In this document: positions 9,125 to 17,782 of the stretch, one piece after another
How positions within the stretch are numbered: the stretch's first letter is position 1
Layout: the number at the start of each line of letters is the position of its first letter
Source: Craterilacuibacter sp. RT1T
Lineage (GTDB): Bacteria > Pseudomonadota > Gammaproteobacteria > Burkholderiales > Chromobacteriaceae
Reading direction: 5' to 3'
DNA length: 64,000 nt
Assembly (NCBI RefSeq): GCF_023502145.1
Contig: NZ_JAMFLI010000009.1
Location: 1 to 64,000, forward strand
Notes under the pieces: generated by a model
Databases searched by the model: none
The model's input: the letters and a program-made list of their open reading frames with translations, nothing else
Told to the model about the DNA's origin: nothing
Position numbers and translations under genes: made by a program

Positions 9125-9168
9125 GCTCTTGACGACGGGGGCAGTACGCTGCTCCCGTCAGGCATACC

Positions 9169-9807
9169 ATGAAAAATATCGTTATCCTGATTTCCGGCCG
9201 CGGCTCCAATATGCAGGCCATTGTCGAGGCCGACATTCCCGGTGCACGCATCGCCGCGGTGATTTCCAATCGCCCCGATGCGGCGGGCCTGGCGTGGGCG
9301 GCGGCACGCGGCATCCACACCGCAGTACTGGACCACAAGGCTTTTGCCAGCCGTGAAGCCTTCGATACGGCACTGGCCGACAGAATCGACAGTTTCGCGC
9401 CCGATCTGGTGGTACTGGCCGGCTTTATGCGCATACTCAGCGCTGGCTTTACCCGCCATTACCAGGGCCGGATGCTGAATGTCCACCCTTCGCTGCTGCC
9501 GGCTTTTACCGGCCTGAATACCCATCAGCGCGCGCTGGACGCCGGCTGCATGCTTGCCGGCTGCACCGTGCACTTTGTCACCGCCGAACTGGATCACGGC
9601 CCCATCGTGGCACAAGGTGCGGTCGCCATCTTGCCCGGCGACACGGCACAGACACTGGCACAGCGTACGCTCGCCGTTGAACACCAGCTCTATCCTGCTG
9701 CCGTGCACGACTTTGTCAGCGGTCAATTCACGCTCTGCGATGAACGTGTAATCCGGCCGGTAACGGCGCAGCAGCAGGCGGGTCGCCTGCTCTCACCGCA
9801 GCCCTAA
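9169..9807 (+). CDS. purN: Phosphoribosylglycinamide formyltransferase PurN
   Basis: PurN transfers a formyl group from 10-formyltetrahydrofolate to GAR in purine synthesis. The N-terminal SGRGSNMQA phosphate loop and the catalytic triad N104, H106 (in NVHPSLLPAF) and D142 (in LDHGPIVAQ) line up with the E. coli enzyme residues N106, H108 and D144. Length (212) is normal. It follows purM in the same direction and precedes a DUF3108 gene by six bases, so the three are probably one transcript. Confidence 0.95.
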   Translation: MKNIVILISGRGSNMQAIVEADIPGARIAAVISNRPDAAGLAWAAARGIHTAVLDHKAFASREAFDTALADRIDSFAPDLVVLAGFMRILSAGFTRHYQGRMLNVHPSLLPAFTGLNTHQRALDAGCMLAGCTVHFVTAELDHGPIVAQGAVAILPGDTAQTLAQRTLAVEHQLYPAAVHDFVSGQFTLCDERVIRPVTAQQQAGRLLSPQP

Positions 9808-9813
9808 ATCACG

Positions 9814-10971
9814 ATGCGCGCCTTGCGCCCTTTGCTGTTAGCGCTCACCCTGTCGCTGTTTGTCCATTTGCTGCTGCTAGGCCACGAAGCCTGGCAGCTG
9901 CCCTTGGCCGTGCCGCAAGAGCAGGCTTTGCGCCCGCTGACGGCGACGCTGAAGAAAATGCAGCTCACGGATGGCGATGCACCGCAGGCAAGCGCAGTTA
10001 AAACAACGGCGGCACTCGCGCCGCGCAAGCCCGCACCTAAGGCGAGCCACAGCACCACGCCGGACGCCAAGCCCGATAATAAGCAGGCGGCGTCCGCGCC
10101 TGCTGGCCAACCGCTGCCGTCTCTGGCTCTGGATGAACCCAGTGCGCAAAAAGAAGCGGCCAAGCCGGCAAGCCAAGCAGGCACCATACCCCCCCGTCTG
10201 GCTGAAACGCTGGCGGAACTGGATAAGCTGAATGCCAGCGCGCCCGAGGCCAGTGCGCCGCCAGCAGTAAAACAGGAAGTGCCCACCGGCTATATGCAGC
10301 CGCAGAACGCCATCACGCGCTTCCCGGATCAGGCGACCCTGTACTATCACGCCTATTACGGTGCAGCCATGGTCGGCGGCGGGCAGATTGTCTGGCAACG
10401 CAGCGGTGCTAGCTACCGGATAGAGGCGCGCATCAAGGGGCTGTTTGGTCCGGCACTGCGTTATCTGTCGGAAGGTCGGGTCAATAAAAAAGGCCTGCGC
10501 CCCGACAGCTATCAGGCTTTTCGCAACGATACCCTGCGCGAACATGCCCGCTTCGACTACGACGCGCAGCGTCTAGACTATGGCGATAAGGAAGCCAAGA
10601 GCACACAGCTGGAAAAAGGCGCCCAAGATGTCTTGAGCCTCGCCTTCCAGCTGGCACTGAACGGGGCCGATCTGGGCGATATGCCAACCCAGATCACCAC
10701 CGGCAAAAAGGTTTACAGCTACCCGCTCAAGGCGGCTGGCGAGACCGACTACGATACCGATGAAGGCAGGATGCGCGTAGCCCTGGTGCGCGCCAGCAAA
10801 GACGGTGACGTCAACGAATATTGGCTGGCACCGGACTTTGCCAACTTGCCGGTACGTATCTTGCGTGCAGACCGCGATAAATCGCTGGAACTGCGCGCCT
10901 ACCAAATCGACATTGATGGCAGCGCCATCTGGAAGCTGCCGCCCAGAAAGATGAGAAAAAATGAAAATTAG
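9814..10971 (+). CDS. DUF3108 domain-containing protein
   Basis: The 385-residue protein starts with a membrane anchor or signal segment (residues 5-24). A long Ala/Pro/Lys-rich linker (about 30-160) follows, recalling TonB-like periplasm-spanning regions. The C-terminal DUF3108 domain begins near YYHAYYGAAMVGGGQIVW and contains a repeated YRIEARIKGLFGPA-type beta pattern. DUF3108 proteins are periplasmic and of unknown function. It is six bases behind purN and overlaps the next gene by 11 bases, indicating an operon. Confidence 0.85.
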   Translation: MRALRPLLLALTLSLFVHLLLLGHEAWQLPLAVPQEQALRPLTATLKKMQLTDGDAPQASAVKTTAALAPRKPAPKASHSTTPDAKPDNKQAASAPAGQPLPSLALDEPSAQKEAAKPASQAGTIPPRLAETLAELDKLNASAPEASAPPAVKQEVPTGYMQPQNAITRFPDQATLYYHAYYGAAMVGGGQIVWQRSGASYRIEARIKGLFGPALRYLSEGRVNKKGLRPDSYQAFRNDTLREHARFDYDAQRLDYGDKEAKSTQLEKGAQDVLSLAFQLALNGADLGDMPTQITTGKKVYSYPLKAAGETDYDTDEGRMRVALVRASKDGDVNEYWLAPDFANLPVRILRADRDKSLELRAYQIDIDGSAIWKLPPRKMRKNEN

Positions 10972-12232
10972 CCCATTGCAGTTCAACCATATCGTCAAAG
11001 TGCTGGATCAGATGTTGCGCTTCGAAAGCCCGTCCGACGTGATTCTGTCCAACTGGTTCCGCGAACACCGCCAACTGGGCTCGACCGACCGCCACGCCAT
11101 TGCCGAAGCCTGTTTTACCTGCCTGCGCCGCCTGGAAACCCTGCGTGCGCTATGTGCACCGAAAAAGCCCAACTCGCGCAATGTGCTGCTGGCAGCCATG
11201 GCCAAGTTGTGGGGCACCAACCTGAAAGAGTGCGGCGACGGCCTGAAAGAAGACGAAAAAATCTGGCTGGCCGACGTCAAGGGCCGCGCCATGCCAGATG
11301 GTCTGGCACAGCGCGCCGAACTGCCGCAGTGGGTGATCGACCGCATGAGCGATCAGGATGAAGACAGCATCCTTGAGCTGGGACGCGGCCTGATGCAAAG
11401 CGCACCACTGGATCTGCGCGTCAACACCCTGAAAGGCCGCCGCGACGAGGTGCTGTCGCGCCTGATCGCCGACGGCTTCGATGCAACCGTGACCCCCTAC
11501 TCGCCGCTGGGCATCCGCCTCAAGGGCAAGCCGGCCATCAACAAGCACATCCTGTTTATGCAGGGCGTGATCGAAGTACAGGACGAAGGCAGCCAGTTGC
11601 TGGGCCTGATTACCGGTGCCCGCCGCAGCGAAATGGTGGTGGACTTCTGTGCCGGTGCCGGCGGCAAGACCATGCTGCTGGGCGCACAAATGCACAATAG
11701 CGGCCGCCTCTATGCTTTTGATGTATCGGAAAAGCGCTTGTCCAACCTCAAGCCGCGTCTGGCACGCTCCGGTCTGTCTAATGTCCACCCGACCCTGATC
11801 GCCCACGAAAACGATACCCGGGTCAAGCGCCTGGCCGGCAAGGCGCAGCGCGTACTGGTCGATGCGCCCTGCTCCGGCATGGGCACTTTGCGCCGCAACC
11901 CCGACCTCAAGTACCGCCAGAGCCCGGAGAGCGTGGCCGAACTCAACGTTAAGCAGGCTTCCATCCTGGCTTCGGCCTCGCGCATGGTGGCCACAGGCGG
12001 GCGCCTGGTCTATGCCACTTGCAGCCTGCTGCCGCAGGAAAACATGGAGATCGTGCAAGCCTTCCTCGCTGCGCACCCCGATTTCAGCCTGGTCCCGGCC
12101 TCTGCCGTACTGGCCGAAATGAAGATCCCGCTGGACACCGGCGATGTGCTGCAACTGAATCCGGCCATTCACCAGACCGACGGTTTCTTCGCCGCCGTCA
12201 TGACCCGCAACGCAGCGCCTGCTGCCGAGTAA
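10961..12232 (+). CDS. RsmB/NOP-type rRNA cytosine-C5 methyltransferase
   Basis: The 423-residue protein has an N-terminal NusB-like helical region and a C-terminal SAM-dependent methyltransferase fold. Motif I is VVDFCAGAGGKT. The two cysteines of RNA m5C methyltransferases are in DAPCSGMGTLRRNPD (about residue 304) and YATCSLLPQEN (about 354). Both nucleophile and release cysteine are present, so the enzyme should be active on RNA; the exact target base is unknown. It overlaps the DUF3108 gene and is followed by the CLC antiporter gene. Confidence 0.9.
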   Translation: MKISPLQFNHIVKVLDQMLRFESPSDVILSNWFREHRQLGSTDRHAIAEACFTCLRRLETLRALCAPKKPNSRNVLLAAMAKLWGTNLKECGDGLKEDEKIWLADVKGRAMPDGLAQRAELPQWVIDRMSDQDEDSILELGRGLMQSAPLDLRVNTLKGRRDEVLSRLIADGFDATVTPYSPLGIRLKGKPAINKHILFMQGVIEVQDEGSQLLGLITGARRSEMVVDFCAGAGGKTMLLGAQMHNSGRLYAFDVSEKRLSNLKPRLARSGLSNVHPTLIAHENDTRVKRLAGKAQRVLVDAPCSGMGTLRRNPDLKYRQSPESVAELNVKQASILASASRMVATGGRLVYATCSLLPQENMEIVQAFLAAHPDFSLVPASAVLAEMKIPLDTGDVLQLNPAIHQTDGFFAAVMTRNAAPAAE

Positions 12233-12252
12233 ACCCTTAGCGAAGGCCTCTC

Positions 12253-13608
12253 ATGGCACACTCTTCCACACCCAGCTTTGCCGTACGCCGCCAGCGCATG
12301 TCGCGGCGCATGCGTTTTTTGTTCCTGACCATACGGCTATGGCAAAGGCGCATGGAGTTGTGGGTGTCCGCCATCCTGATCGGCTTGGTGGCGGTGGTGT
12401 TCGGTCAGGGCAGTCATCTGCTGCATGAACTGTTTTTCACCATCTACGACAATTCGCCATGGTGGGCCTTGCTGATCACCCCGCTAGGCTTGGGACTATC
12501 GGTCTATCTGTCGCGCTATGTACTGATCGGTACCGCCGGTGGCGGCATTCCGCAGTGCATCGCGGCACTGGAGCCGGATGCGGGTTCGCTGCGCGAGCGT
12601 TTTCTGACTCTCAAGGTGGCGATATCCAAGATCTTCCTGACCTTGCTGGGCATAGGTTCGGGCGCGACCTTCGGCTACGAAGGCCCTATCGTACAGATCG
12701 GTGCCGCCATCAAATACCGGCTGGGCAAATCCGGCATCGGTCACTTCGGCTACGGCCGCGGGCTGATTCTGGCGGGCAGTGCCGCCAGCGTGGCGGCCGC
12801 CTTTAATGCACCGCTGGCCGGCATCGTGTTTGCCATCGAAGAAATGGGCCGCACCTTCGACCAGAAGGCCAGCTCGACTATCTTGCTGTCGGTGATTCTG
12901 TCCGGCCTGACCGCCTATGCCTTTCTCGGCAATTACAGCTACTTCGGCACCGCCTCGGCCTCGATGCACTTTCTCAGCGGCTGGATTCCGATTATTGCCA
13001 CCGGCGTGGTGGGCGGACTGCTAGGCGGCATCACCGCCAAACTGATTCTGGGTATTTCCTTCTTTTTGCCCAACTCCATCGCCAAGGCCCGGGCTTTTTC
13101 TCCGGTTCTGTTTGCCATTCTGTGTGGCCTGGTCATCGCCGGCATCGGTATTGCCAGCGATGGCATGACCTTCGGCACCGGCTACTTCCGGGCGCGCGAT
13201 ATTATCGAAGGCCATACCGAAGGGCTGGAAGGCTATGGCATCCTCAAGCTGATCACCATGTTGCTCAGCTACCTGTCTGGCGCCACCGGCGGCATCTTTG
13301 CGCCGGCACTGGCGGTCGGTGCCGGCTTCGGCCTGAATGTCGCCCAACTGATGCCGGCCCAGCCGGAAACGGCCGTGGTTTTGCTGGGCATGGTGGCCTA
13401 CTTTGCCGGCATGACGCGCGCGCCGGTCACCGGCTTTGTGATTGTGATGGAAATGACCGACTCGTCGACCATGCTGATTCCGCTGATGGCCAGCGCCCTG
13501 ATTGCCGCAGGCATCTCGCGGCTGATCAACCGCCATTCGCTGTATGATGCTCAGGCCAGAATGCTGCTGAAGACAATACGCTCGGCACCGATCGCCAGCC
13601 GGAATTGA
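12253..13608 (+). CDS. CLC-family chloride channel/antiporter
   Basis: The 451-residue membrane protein has the CLC signatures: GYEGP at 141-145 with the gating glutamate E143, IEEM with the proton glutamate E197, GGIFAPAL, and a late tyrosine in NRHSLYDAQ. Both glutamates point to a proton-coupled anion exchanger rather than a channel. The anion-binding GSGIP loop reads GGGIP (96-100), so the coordinating serine is replaced by glycine at 97, which in other CLCs affects anion selectivity. It follows the methyltransferase gene by 20 bases. The physiological anion is not certain. Confidence 0.9.
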   Translation: MAHSSTPSFAVRRQRMSRRMRFLFLTIRLWQRRMELWVSAILIGLVAVVFGQGSHLLHELFFTIYDNSPWWALLITPLGLGLSVYLSRYVLIGTAGGGIPQCIAALEPDAGSLRERFLTLKVAISKIFLTLLGIGSGATFGYEGPIVQIGAAIKYRLGKSGIGHFGYGRGLILAGSAASVAAAFNAPLAGIVFAIEEMGRTFDQKASSTILLSVILSGLTAYAFLGNYSYFGTASASMHFLSGWIPIIATGVVGGLLGGITAKLILGISFFLPNSIAKARAFSPVLFAILCGLVIAGIGIASDGMTFGTGYFRARDIIEGHTEGLEGYGILKLITMLLSYLSGATGGIFAPALAVGAGFGLNVAQLMPAQPETAVVLLGMVAYFAGMTRAPVTGFVIVMEMTDSSTMLIPLMASALIAAGISRLINRHSLYDAQARMLLKTIRSAPIASRN

Positions 13609-13634
13609 CCAAAGCGGCGCGGATTCATTAGAAT
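13605..13634 (+). promoter_or_regulatory. Putative sigma-70 promoter of grxD
   Basis: TTGACC (13605-13610) and TAGAAT (13629-13634) are separated by 18 bases and lie about 55 bases before the grxD start codon. The -35 overlaps the stop codon of the CLC gene. Confidence 0.5.
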
Positions 13635-13690
13635 AACCCATCAATTCGCTCGGGTATTGAGCAAACAACACCATAAAAAGGACTAACACC

Positions 13691-14011
13691 ATGTCGATCC
13701 AGGACAGCATCCGCGAGACGGTTACCCACAATCCTGTCGTACTGTTCATGAAAGGTTCGCCGACCTTCCCGCAGTGCGGTTTCTCCGCCCGCGCCGTGCA
13801 GATCATCAAGGCTTGCGGCATCACCAAGTTTGCCGCCATCGACGTCTTGCAGGACCCGGAAATCCGTCAGGGCATTAAGGAATTCTCCAGCTGGCCAACC
13901 ATTCCCCAGCTCTACATCAAGGGCGAATTTATTGGCGGCTCCGACATCATGACCGAGCTGTATCAAAACGGTGAGCTGCAAAAAATGCTGGAAGGTGTCG
14001 CTGCAGAATAA
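13691..14011 (+). CDS. grxD: Monothiol glutaredoxin Grx4 (GrxD)
   Basis: The 106-residue protein has the monothiol CGFS active site in [13 protein letters not shown], and the [19 protein letters not shown] segment that binds glutathione and the [2Fe-2S] cluster. Grx4-type proteins carry and deliver iron-sulfur clusters, often with BolA partners, in the cytoplasm. The length is normal. It has its own likely promoter at 13605-13634, and a short stem-loop with four T residues lies 70 bases downstream. Confidence 0.95.
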   Translation: MSIQDSIRETVTHNPVVLFMKGSPTFPQCGFSARAVQIIKACGITKFAAIDVLQDPEIRQGIKEFSSWPTIPQLYIKGEFIGGSDIMTELYQNGELQKMLEGVAAE

Positions 14012-14063
14012 ATTTCTCGCCGTTCATGCCATGGAAACGTAGATTTACCGGCATAAATTGCGT

Positions 14064-14161
14064 TAGAATCGCTTCATTCGACCGGCTGCCCTTGTGCAGC
14101 CGGTTTTGCACATCGAAAGCTGTCTTTCTGTCCGCCAAGCGGAGCGGAACGGCAGCTTTTT
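14064..14161 (+). promoter_or_regulatory. upp leader with promoter-like -10 and two terminator-like hairpins
   Basis: A TAGAAT box (14064-14069) precedes hairpin one, with arms CCGGCTGC (14082-14089) and GCAGCCGG (14096-14103) followed by TTTT. Hairpin two has arms AAAGCTGTC (14116-14124) and GGCAGCTTT (14151-14159) followed by further T residues, ending 14 bases before the upp start codon. The first may terminate grxD; the second sits where an attenuator would. Control by pyrimidine level is only a guess. Confidence 0.45.
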
Positions 14162-14175
14162 CTCAAGGGCCGATC

Positions 14176-14808
14176 ATGAATATCACCGTCGTCCAGCATC
14201 CGCTGGTACAGCACAAGCTGGGTCTATTGCGCGAAGGCGACATCAGCACCATGAAGTTTCGCCAGCTGACCCAGGAACTGGCCCGTTTGCTGGCCTACGA
14301 AGCCACCCGCGACTTCGAGCTGGAAACCGTCCAGATTGATGGCTGGTGCGGCAAGATAGACATCGAACAGATCAAGGGCAAAAAAGTCACCGTCGTCCCT
14401 ATCCTGCGCGCCGGCATCGGCATGCTGGATGGCGTGCTCGATCTGGTGCCATCCGCCAAGATCAGTGTGGTCGGCCTCGCCCGCAATGAAGAAACGCTGG
14501 AGCCGGTGTCCTACTTCGATAAATTCGTCGACAGCCTGGACGAGCGCATCGCCATTATCATCGACCCGATGCTGGCTACCGGCGGCTCGATGAATGCCAC
14601 CATCGAACTGCTCAAGCGCAAGGGCTGCAAGCAGATCAAGGCAGTGGTCATGGTCGCCGCACCCGAGGGCGTGCAAGCCGTCAACGATGCCCACCCCGAT
14701 GTACAGATCTATTCCGCGTCGCTGGACAGTCATCTGAATGAGCACGGCTATATCATTCCGGGCCTGGGTGACGCTGGCGACAAGATCTTCGGCACCAAGC
14801 ACGCATAA
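14176..14808 (+). CDS. upp: Uracil phosphoribosyltransferase
   Basis: Upp makes UMP from uracil and PRPP. The 210-residue product has [15 protein letters not shown] near the middle, the PRPP-binding motif in [13 protein letters not shown], and the C-terminal [18 protein letters not shown] that contacts uracil. The start at 14176 gives the family N-terminus [15 protein letters not shown]; an open frame extends upstream to 14026 but lacks family sequence. The next gene is a uracil permease, so uptake and salvage are adjacent, although a strong terminator separates them. Confidence 0.95.
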   Translation: MNITVVQHPLVQHKLGLLREGDISTMKFRQLTQELARLLAYEATRDFELETVQIDGWCGKIDIEQIKGKKVTVVPILRAGIGMLDGVLDLVPSAKISVVGLARNEETLEPVSYFDKFVDSLDERIAIIIDPMLATGGSMNATIELLKRKGCKQIKAVVMVAAPEGVQAVNDAHPDVQIYSASLDSHLNEHGYIIPGLGDAGDKIFGTKHA

Positions 14809-14826
14809 ACGACAAAAAATCCATTA

Positions 14827-14860
14827 AACGCCGCCCCGCTGAACCGGGCGGCGTTTTTTT
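14827..14860 (+). terminator. Rho-independent terminator after upp
   Basis: AACGCCGCCC (14827-14836) pairs perfectly with GGGCGGCGTT (14846-14855) around a nine-base loop, and seven T residues (14854-14860) follow. Confidence 0.9.
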
Positions 14861-14893
14861 GAAAGCACACACACAAGAAAAGGGGAAAACAAG

Positions 14894-16138
14894 ATGTTTC
14901 AACATCTCAAACAAGCGGTATCGGGGGCGCAGATACTGTTTGTCGCCTTCGGTGCGCTGGTACTGGTACCGCTGCTGACCGGGCTGAATCCGGCCATGGC
15001 CTTGCTCGGCGCCGGCGTCGGCACCTTGATGTTCCAGGTGGTGACCGGTTTCTCGGTGCCCATCTTTCTGGGCTCCAGCTTTGCCTTTATCGGCCCCATC
15101 ATCTACTCGATGCAGACCTGGGGCATGGGCGCCACCATGTTCGGCCTGTTCTGCGCTGGCTTTATGTACTTCATCGTCGCCGCCATCGTGCGCTGGCGCG
15201 GCATGGAAATGGTCAACCGCCTGCTGCCACCGGTGGTCATCGGGCCGGTGATCATGATCATCGGTCTGTCGGTGGCGGGAGCAGCCTCGAATATGGCGAT
15301 GGGCCGTGCCGGCGGGCAACAGATCATGCCCTATGACAGCTCGCTGATTCTGGCGGCCATTTCGCTGACGACCACCATCATCGTCTCCATCTTCGCGCGC
15401 GGCATGTTCCGTCTGGTGCCGATTCTGGCCGGTGTCAGCGTGGGCTATATCGTTGCGGCGTTTATGGGCATGGTCGACTTTGACAAGATCGCCAATGCCC
15501 CCTGGTTTGCTATCCCGGAATTTCATTCACCTGAAGTGAACTGGGCAGCGGCACTCTTTATGCTGCCGGTTGCCATTGCACCGGCCATCGAACATATCGG
15601 TGGCGTGATGGCTATTGGCGGCGTGACCGGCAAGGACTACACCAAGACGCCGGGCCTGCATCGCACGCTGGCCGGCGATGGTCTGGGTGTGTGCTTTGCC
15701 GGCATGGTCGGTGGCCCACCGGTCACCACCTATGCAGAAGTGACCGGCGCGGTGATGATCACCCGCAACTTCAACCCACGCGTGATGACCTGGGCGGCCA
15801 TCTTCGCCATCTGCATGGCCTTCTTCGGCAAGTTCAACGCGCTGCTGCAATCCATCCCGATGCCGGTGATGGGCGGCATTATGGTACTGCTGTTCGGTAC
15901 GATCGCCTCGCTGGGCCTGAAGACCCTGATTGAAGCCAAGGTTGACCTGATGCAGCCGCGCAATCTGGTGATTATCTCGGTGGTACTGACTGCCGGCATC
16001 GGCGCGCTGGAACTGAAAATCGGTTCGTTCAGCCTGGTTGGCGTCGGCCTGTGCTCGGTACTGGCCATCCTGCTCAATCTGGTGCTGCCGGTGCAATCCC
16101 CCAGCCACCAAGGCATAGAAGAAGGGCGCGACATCTAA
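14894..16138 (+). CDS. uraA: Uracil permease (NCS2 family, UraA-like)
   Basis: The 414-residue protein is an NCS2 nucleobase:cation symporter with about 12-14 membrane segments. The substrate-site region VAIAPAIEHIGGVMAIG carries the glutamate and the EH pair typical of UraA, and PPVTTYAEVTGAV with NFNPRVM is diagnostic for uracil-type members. It imports uracil, which the adjacent upp converts to UMP. The ATG follows AGGGGAAAA. It is separated from upp by a terminator, so it probably has its own promoter or depends on read-through. Confidence 0.92.
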   Translation: MFQHLKQAVSGAQILFVAFGALVLVPLLTGLNPAMALLGAGVGTLMFQVVTGFSVPIFLGSSFAFIGPIIYSMQTWGMGATMFGLFCAGFMYFIVAAIVRWRGMEMVNRLLPPVVIGPVIMIIGLSVAGAASNMAMGRAGGQQIMPYDSSLILAAISLTTTIIVSIFARGMFRLVPILAGVSVGYIVAAFMGMVDFDKIANAPWFAIPEFHSPEVNWAAALFMLPVAIAPAIEHIGGVMAIGGVTGKDYTKTPGLHRTLAGDGLGVCFAGMVGGPPVTTYAEVTGAVMITRNFNPRVMTWAAIFAICMAFFGKFNALLQSIPMPVMGGIMVLLFGTIASLGLKTLIEAKVDLMQPRNLVIISVVLTAGIGALELKIGSFSLVGVGLCSVLAILLNLVLPVQSPSHQGIEEGRDI

Positions 16139-16149
16139 AAACGCGCGCC

Positions 16150-16187
16150 AAGCCGGGCGTGCATCGCACATGCGTCACGCCCGGCTT
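16150..16187 (+). terminator. Strong hairpin downstream of the uracil permease gene
   Basis: AAGCCGGGCGTG (16150-16161) pairs over 12 bases with CACGCCCGGCTT (16176-16187). No T-run follows, so it may protect the mRNA end or act with Rho. Confidence 0.6.
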
Positions 16188-16264
16188 CGCCTCTTGTGCA
16201 ACACGCCTTGCAATCCCCCTCGCCTGCCCCGACAATACCCGAGTAAATCAATCGGATATTACTC

Positions 16265-17041
16265 ATGACCGCCGCCCCTAGCGAAAACTTCACGCTTGAA
16301 ACACTGCTCGCTGTCCGCCACTGGAGCGACAAACTGGTCAGCTTGCGCCTGTCGCGCCCCGCCAGCTTCCGTTTTATTCCCGGCCAGTTTGCCCGGCTGG
16401 GTTTGCCGCAAGGCTCGGGCAAGCTGTGGCGCGCCTACTCCATGGTGTCGGCACCGTGGGATGACTATCTGGAGTTTTTTTCCATTCTGGTGCCGGATGG
16501 CCAGTTCACTTCGCACCTGAAAACGATGCAGGCAGGGGACACCCTGCTCTTGGACAACAAGGCCAACGGCTTTTTTACCGCCGAGCGCCTGCCTGACGCA
16601 CAGCAGTTATGGCTGCTGGCCACCGGCACCGGGCTTGCACCCTATCTGTCCATTTTGCAGCAGCCGGAGTTGTGGCAGCGCTTCGCACACATCGTGCTGG
16701 TGCATGGTGTGCGTGAAGCCGGCGATCTGGCCTATCAGGCGGAAATTGCCGCCCTAAGCAGGCACCCGCTCTGGGCCGAACATGGCCATAAACTGATCTA
16801 TCTGCCGGTTGTCACCCGCCATGCACCAGCCGGCATGCTGGATGCCCGCATCCCGTCCCTGATCGAGGATGGCCGCTTGGCAGCAGCAGCCGGGCTGACA
16901 CCAAGCCCGGAACACAGCCGCTTTATGGTGTGCGGCAACCCGCAGATGGTGGCCAGCACCTTCGCCAGCCTGGTCAAGCAGGGCTACAGCCTGTCACGCC
17001 TGAAATCCCCGGGGCAGATCGTGCTGGAAAACGGCTGGTAA
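16265..17041 (+). CDS. fpr: Ferredoxin--NADP(+) reductase
   Basis: The 258-residue flavoprotein has the FAD-binding RAYSMVSAP motif (about 58-66), a GQFTSHL phosphate-contacting segment, and the NADP-binding ATGTGLAPYLSIL. It ends in a C-terminal aromatic residue (VLENGW), typical of the bacterial short Fpr type. It shuttles electrons between NADPH and ferredoxin or flavodoxin and is often part of oxidative-stress defence. It stands between the uracil permease and nlpD genes in its own transcription unit. Confidence 0.92.
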   Translation: MTAAPSENFTLETLLAVRHWSDKLVSLRLSRPASFRFIPGQFARLGLPQGSGKLWRAYSMVSAPWDDYLEFFSILVPDGQFTSHLKTMQAGDTLLLDNKANGFFTAERLPDAQQLWLLATGTGLAPYLSILQQPELWQRFAHIVLVHGVREAGDLAYQAEIAALSRHPLWAEHGHKLIYLPVVTRHAPAGMLDARIPSLIEDGRLAAAAGLTPSPEHSRFMVCGNPQMVASTFASLVKQGYSLSRLKSPGQIVLENGW

Positions 17042-17076
17042 AGCCGAAAGAGGCCATGAAATGTTAGAATCGGCTG

Positions 17077-17778
17077 ATGCGCCTTTCATTCCCCTGGCTA
17101 AAACTGGCATTTTGCATCACCGCATTCAGCCTGTGCGCCTGCAGCACGACCCCCGCTTATCCGCCCATTCCGGCCGGCCACCATCGCGTGCAGGCAGGCG
17201 ACACGCTATACCGCATTGCGCGCAATAGCGGGCGCAGCGTCAGCGAACTGCGTAGCTGGAACAACTTATCCGGCAATGCCATTAATGTGGGGCAGGTGCT
17301 GCGCATCATCCCGCCGCCACGCTATGCCGCCAAGCGCCCGAACGTCAGCCCACGCCCAAGCCAACCCGCGACAAAGCCCGCGCGCCCGGCAGCCAAGCCT
17401 AAGCCGGCGCCCGCCAGCGGCAGCATCGCGCTTAGCTGGCCGGCCAAGGGTCAGCTGATTCAGGGTTACAGTAGCCGCAACAAGGGCATCGATATTGCCG
17501 GCAAGCCCGGAGATGCCATTCTTGCCGCCGGTGCCGGCAAGGTGGTGTATGCCGGACAAGGCATACGCGCTTACGGCAAGCTGCTCATCATCAAGCATAA
17601 CGAAGCCTTTCTCAGCGCCTATGCCCATAACCAGTCGCTTAAGGTTAAAGAAGGCGATACCGTCAGGCGTGGCCAGCCCATCGCCAGCATGGGTAGCAGC
17701 GGCACCGACCGCACCAAGCTGCACTTCGAGTTGCGCTACCGCGGTCAGGCGGTCGACCCCATGCCTTATCTGAAATAA
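17077..17778 (+). CDS. nlpD: NlpD-like lipoprotein with LysM and degenerate LytM domains
   Basis: The 233-residue product has a lipoprotein signal with lipobox LCAC (about residues 19-22) and a LysM domain (about 32-78: HRVQAGDTLYRIARNSGRS). A Pro/Lys-rich linker follows, then an M23/LytM domain. The zinc-binding HxGxD of active enzymes reads NKGID and other ligands are missing, while HFELRYRGQAVDP is kept. This is the pattern of E. coli NlpD, a catalytically dead activator of the AmiC amidase during cell separation. A TAGAAT box lies 14 bases before the start, so the leader would be very short. Confidence 0.9.
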   Translation: MRLSFPWLKLAFCITAFSLCACSTTPAYPPIPAGHHRVQAGDTLYRIARNSGRSVSELRSWNNLSGNAINVGQVLRIIPPPRYAAKRPNVSPRPSQPATKPARPAAKPKPAPASGSIALSWPAKGQLIQGYSSRNKGIDIAGKPGDAILAAGAGKVVYAGQGIRAYGKLLIIKHNEAFLSAYAHNQSLKVKEGDTVRRGQPIASMGSSGTDRTKLHFELRYRGQAVDPMPYLK

Positions 17779-17782
17779 GCCG

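Noticed and set aside
11150-12172. 340-codon minus-strand frame opposite the RNA methyltransferase gene
   Set aside because: The plus strand has both catalytic cysteine motifs; the antisense frame has no family features.
13021-13839. 272-codon minus-strand frame opposite the CLC and grxD genes
   Set aside because: It spans two unrelated genes and an intergenic region, lacks domains and has shadow-type composition.
17077-17778. Active M23 endopeptidase
   Set aside because: The HxGxD zinc ligand histidine is replaced by asparagine, so the protein is better read as a degenerate NlpD-type amidase activator.
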